Below, piece after piece: positions 61,633 through 64,000 of a DNA stretch of 64,000 nucleotides. Where the stretch lies: contig NZ_KQ948928.1 in assembly GCF_001514235.1 (NCBI RefSeq), positions 310,001-374,000 on the forward strand, given 5' to 3'. Positions within the stretch are counted from its first letter, which is position 1, and each line of letters opens with the position of its first letter. The notes under the pieces were generated by a model, which had not been told where the DNA came from, ran no database searches, and was given only the letters and a program-made list of their open reading frames with translations. Source of the stretch: Streptomyces caeruleatus (GTDB lineage: Bacteria; Actinomycetota; Actinomycetes; Streptomycetales; Streptomycetaceae). The translations under genes were made by a program, and so were the position numbers.

Positions 61633-63099
61633 TCAGGCGGCGGTGACCCGCACCGGTTCCGTGCCCACCGCGCTGTGCCGCTCGGCCCAGTTCTCCAGGG
61701 CCGTACGGAAGGCGTGGTCCAGGTGGTGCACCTCGGAGAGGTTGAGCTCCACCGGGCGGTCCTGGGGCAGCGACTCCAGGCTGTCGAGGATCTTCGGCAG
61801 CCGCAGGAAGGTCGCGTTGCCCGACAGGCACACCTGGATCGGTCCGGCGCCCTTGTCGACGATCTCCAGCTTCACGTGCGAGGCCTCCCAGGCGGTCTTG
61901 GCGACCGACAGGGCCAGACCGATCAGCACGCCCTCGAACATGTTCACCACGACGATCGAGACGGCGGTGACGACGAGTATCAGCGCCTCGCCCTTGTGGC
62001 TCCGCCACAGCGCCGCGAGCTCGCGGAACGGGATGAGCTTGAAGCCCGCGTGCACCAGGATGCCGGCCAGGGCGGGGATCGGGATCAGGGCCAGGGCCCA
62101 CGGCATCGCGGCGGCGAACAGCAGCAGCCACACGCCGTGCAGCACACGGGACGCCTTGGTCTTCGCGCCCGCGTTGACATTGGCGGAGCTGCGCACGATC
62201 ACCGCGGTCATGGGCAGCGCGCCGAGCAGTCCGCTCACCACGTTGCCCGCGCCCTGGGCGATCATCTCCTTGTTGTACTCGGTGCGCGGTCCGTCGTGCA
62301 GCCGGTCCACGGCCGCCGCGCTGAACAGCGACTCGGCGGACGCGATCAGCGCGAACGCGATGATCGTGCCCCAGATGGCCGGAGTGGCCAGCTCGCCGAA
62401 GGCCCCGGCGCCGGGCGGCTGGATGACACCGAGCAGACCCTCCACCTTGACGGTGGTGACCGGCAGGCTGAAGGCCAGCGAGGCGACCGTGGCCAGGACC
62501 ACCGCCGCGAGGGCGCCCGGTACGGACTGCACGGCCTTCGGCAGCTTCTTCCACAGCACGATCACGGCGATGGTGCCCGCCCCGATCGCGAGCGAGGCCA
62601 GCGCCGAGGTGCTGCCGAACGCGTCGGCGAAGGCACCCGGAAGCCCCGCGATCTTGCCGAGGCCGCTCTCGGGGGCCTTCAGGCCCGCCGCCGCGTAGAT
62701 CTGCCCGGCGATGATCACCAGACCGATACCGCACAGCATGCCTTCGACCACCGAGACGGATATCGCGCGGAACCAGCGCCCTATCCCGAAGAAGCCCATG
62801 GCGAGCTGGAGCAGACCGGCCATCAGCACGATCACACCGAGCGTGGCCACGCCGAACTCGCTGACAGCTTCGAAGACCAGTACGGTCAGGCCGGCGGCGG
62901 GACCTGACACCTGAAGGCTGCTGCCACGCATCAGCCCGGTGACGAGTCCGCCCACGATGCCGGTGATCAGGCCCAGTTCGGCCGGGACCCCGGAGGCGAC
63001 GGCCACGCCGACACACAGCGGCACGGCGACCAGAAAGACGACGATGGAGGCGAGGAAGTCCTGCCGCAGGTAAGGGAACTTGGTCATCGCGGTGCTCAC
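61633..63099 (-). CDS. SulP-family anion transporter, probable bicarbonate transporter
   Basis: The 488 residues contain 10-14 helices with the SulP motifs VAVPLCVGVAVASG, GSSLQVSGPAAGLTV, and AESLFSAAAVDRLHDG, followed by a C-terminal STAS-like domain (ICLSGN type: VCLSGNATFLRLP, HHLDHAFRTALENW). It overlaps a carbonic anhydrase gene by 4 bp, which argues for bicarbonate rather than sulfate. The GTG at 63099 is taken because of the overlap; an ATG 12 bases further in (MTKFPYL) is possible. Confidence 0.88.
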   Translation of the reverse strand: MSTAMTKFPYLRQDFLASIVVFLVAVPLCVGVAVASGVPAELGLITGIVGGLVTGLMRGSSLQVSGPAAGLTVLVFEAVSEFGVATLGVIVLMAGLLQLAMGFFGIGRWFRAISVSVVEGMLCGIGLVIIAGQIYAAAGLKAPESGLGKIAGLPGAFADAFGSTSALASLAIGAGTIAVIVLWKKLPKAVQSVPGALAAVVLATVASLAFSLPVTTVKVEGLLGVIQPPGAGAFGELATPAIWGTIIAFALIASAESLFSAAAVDRLHDGPRTEYNKEMIAQGAGNVVSGLLGALPMTAVIVRSSANVNAGAKTKASRVLHGVWLLLFAAAMPWALALIPIPALAGILVHAGFKLIPFRELAALWRSHKGEALILVVTAVSIVVVNMFEGVLIGLALSVAKTAWEASHVKLEIVDKGAGPIQVCLSGNATFLRLPKILDSLESLPQDRPVELNLSEVHHLDHAFRTALENWAERHSAVGTEPVRVTAA

Positions 63100-63674
63100 A
63101 GCGCCTCGAACGCGTCGGTCTCGGCGCTGTGGACGCGCACGGCGCCCTTGTGCACCTCGTAGTACCAGGCATGCAGGTTCAGTTGACGCTCCTTCAGCTT
63201 CTTCTCGATGAACGGGTACGAGCGCAGCCGCAGCAGCTGCGTCAGCACGTGGGCCTGGACTCCCTCGGCGACCTCGGGGTCCTCGACGGTGCCGGTCGGA
63301 CGCGGCTCGGCCTGCGCGAGCCAGTCGCGCACCGCCGGTACGGCGTCCAGGTCGTCGCCGCGCACCAGCGCGCCGACGGCTCCGCAGTGGGAGTGGCCGC
63401 AGACCACGATGTCGCTGACGCCGAGGACCTCCACGGCGTACTCGATGGTGGCCGCCTCGCTGGTGGGGTGGGCGGAGGCGTACGGCGGGACGATGTTGCC
63501 CGCGGTGCGCAGCTCGAAGAGCTCGCCGGGACGGGCGCCCGTGATCAGTGCCGGTACGACCCGGGAGTCGGAGCAGGTGATGAAGAGGACCTGCGGGGAC
63601 TGCCCTGCGGCCAGTTTGGCGAACTCCTCAGGGCGCTGTCCGAACGTACGGGCGTTGTCGATGAGGGGCTGCAT
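63096..63674 (-). CDS. Beta-class carbonic anhydrase
   Basis: This 192-residue zinc enzyme interconverts CO2 and bicarbonate. The zinc ligands are Cys34 (in FITCSDSRV), His94 and Cys97 (in CGHSHCGAVG); the Asp36-Arg38 dyad is present. Length is normal. It is coupled to the SulP transporter by a GTGA overlap, forming a CO2/bicarbonate supply unit. The ATG has AGGAGG about 12 bases upstream. Confidence 0.94.
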   Translation of the reverse strand: MQPLIDNARTFGQRPEEFAKLAAGQSPQVLFITCSDSRVVPALITGARPGELFELRTAGNIVPPYASAHPTSEAATIEYAVEVLGVSDIVVCGHSHCGAVGALVRGDDLDAVPAVRDWLAQAEPRPTGTVEDPEVAEGVQAHVLTQLLRLRSYPFIEKKLKERQLNLHAWYYEVHKGAVRVHSAETDAFEAL

Positions 63675-64000
63675 GTGTGGTGACTCCTCCTGGCGCGCCG
63701 CGATGGCGCGTCGGTGTGGTTTTTCATGACAGAGGTGGGGGGGGGAACGCGCTGCTTCTCAGCAGCGGAAGACCTGGAGCCCCGCGGGGGTGTGGGACGT
63801 CGAGGATCTCGATGTGCGCTGATGCGCGCCGCCGGGTGTGCCCGGCTGGTGCGCGGACGCGGGGTCCCGGGTGAGCAACGGTCGGTCGGGTGCCTGGGGT
63901 CCGGTGTCAGCGAAACGCAGTTGGTCTCTGCTGTGCAGTGGTCCGGTCGGGTCACCTTGACCCGACGGCATGCAGTGGCGGGACGTGAGGGTCTCGTCGC
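63675..64000. other. Gap upstream of the carbonic anhydrase; no supported gene
   Basis: This stretch has the promoter side of the leftward carbonic anhydrase gene. CGCTGCT-TCTC-AGCAGCG at 63750-63767 is a perfect 7-bp hairpin in its leader, possibly regulatory. A 70-codon leftward frame at 63759-63971 has no ribosome site and no family resemblance, so I do not call it. Confidence 0.4.

Noticed and set aside
63759..63971. Leftward 70-codon frame ending in Cys, considered as a leader peptide
   Set aside because: No ribosome site, composition is Pro/Ser/Thr/Arg-rich, and it does not match the short cysteine-rich leader peptides known before sulfur genes of Streptomyces.
1..64000. tRNA, rRNA or integrated phage/ICE
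   Set aside because: I saw no cloverleaf-type sequences with a GGTTCGAATC-like arm, no integrase, and gene order agrees with conserved Streptomyces chromosome.

Overview
The window is chromosomal DNA from a high-GC actinomycete, almost certainly a Streptomyces. GC is very high, third codon positions are nearly always G or C, many starts are GTG, genes overlap by 4 bp (GTGA/ATGA), and the gene order matches the segment of Streptomyces genomes that I recall as rok7B7-xylFGH-dxs ... fadBA ... whiI-DUF3000-hemE ... hemG-hemQ. I saw no tRNA, rRNA, CRISPR array, prophage or intact transposase.

Layout. 1-4.7 kb: ROK regulator (rok7B7) and a CUT2 xylose-type ABC transporter. 4.7-5.1 kb: a 63-bp tandem repeat array. 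5.2-10.1 kb: dxs, an amino-acid permease, a NYN-domain protein and a 3-hydroxyisobutyrate-dehydrogenase-like enzyme. 10.3-23.8 kb: an accessory block with a giant secreted LamG protein, a 2326-residue secreted RHS/YD-repeat protein ending in a HINT domain and an 89-residue variable tip, two small immunity-like genes with a shared motif, and a propeller-like protein. 24.0-27.4 kb: a fatty-acid beta-oxidation pair. 27.6-34.3 kb: a mannoside-use cluster (LacI regulator, GH2 beta-mannosidase, CUT1 transporter without its own ATPase). 34.3-39.4 kb: an RNase D-like protein, a remarkable 169-bp palindrome, then a small set of type VII secretion-like and membrane/lipoprotein genes. 39.8-48.7 kb: whiI, DUF3000, hemE, rhomboid protease, a flavin disulfide reductase, a DUF4349 lipoprotein, hemG and hemQ. 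48.8-54.9 kb: secreted peptidase, TIGR04222 membrane protein, DUF4142 protein, a DUF692 (MNIO) enzyme with a fused partner-like domain, and a Pth2-like protein. 54.9-63.7 kb: a small ABC transporter, zinc-ribbon protein, polysaccharide deacetylase, a Ser/Thr kinase broken by a 38-nt hairpin-bearing segment, PhoX-like protein, slipin, and a SulP transporter overlapping a beta-carbonic anhydrase.

The parts most worth a second look are: (1) the RHS-HINT toxin-like protein with tandem, apparently paralogous immunity genes; (2) the 169-bp palindrome at 35741-35909, whose + strand RNA would pair end to end with 16 G:U pairs, so that it looks selected as RNA, and which also supplies the stop codon of the adjacent gene; (3) the kinase split by a hairpin insertion exactly at its APE motif; (4) the MNIO/TIGR04222/DUF4142 locus; and (5) a dispersed intergenic repeat family, one member of which has been tandemly amplified upstream of dxs.
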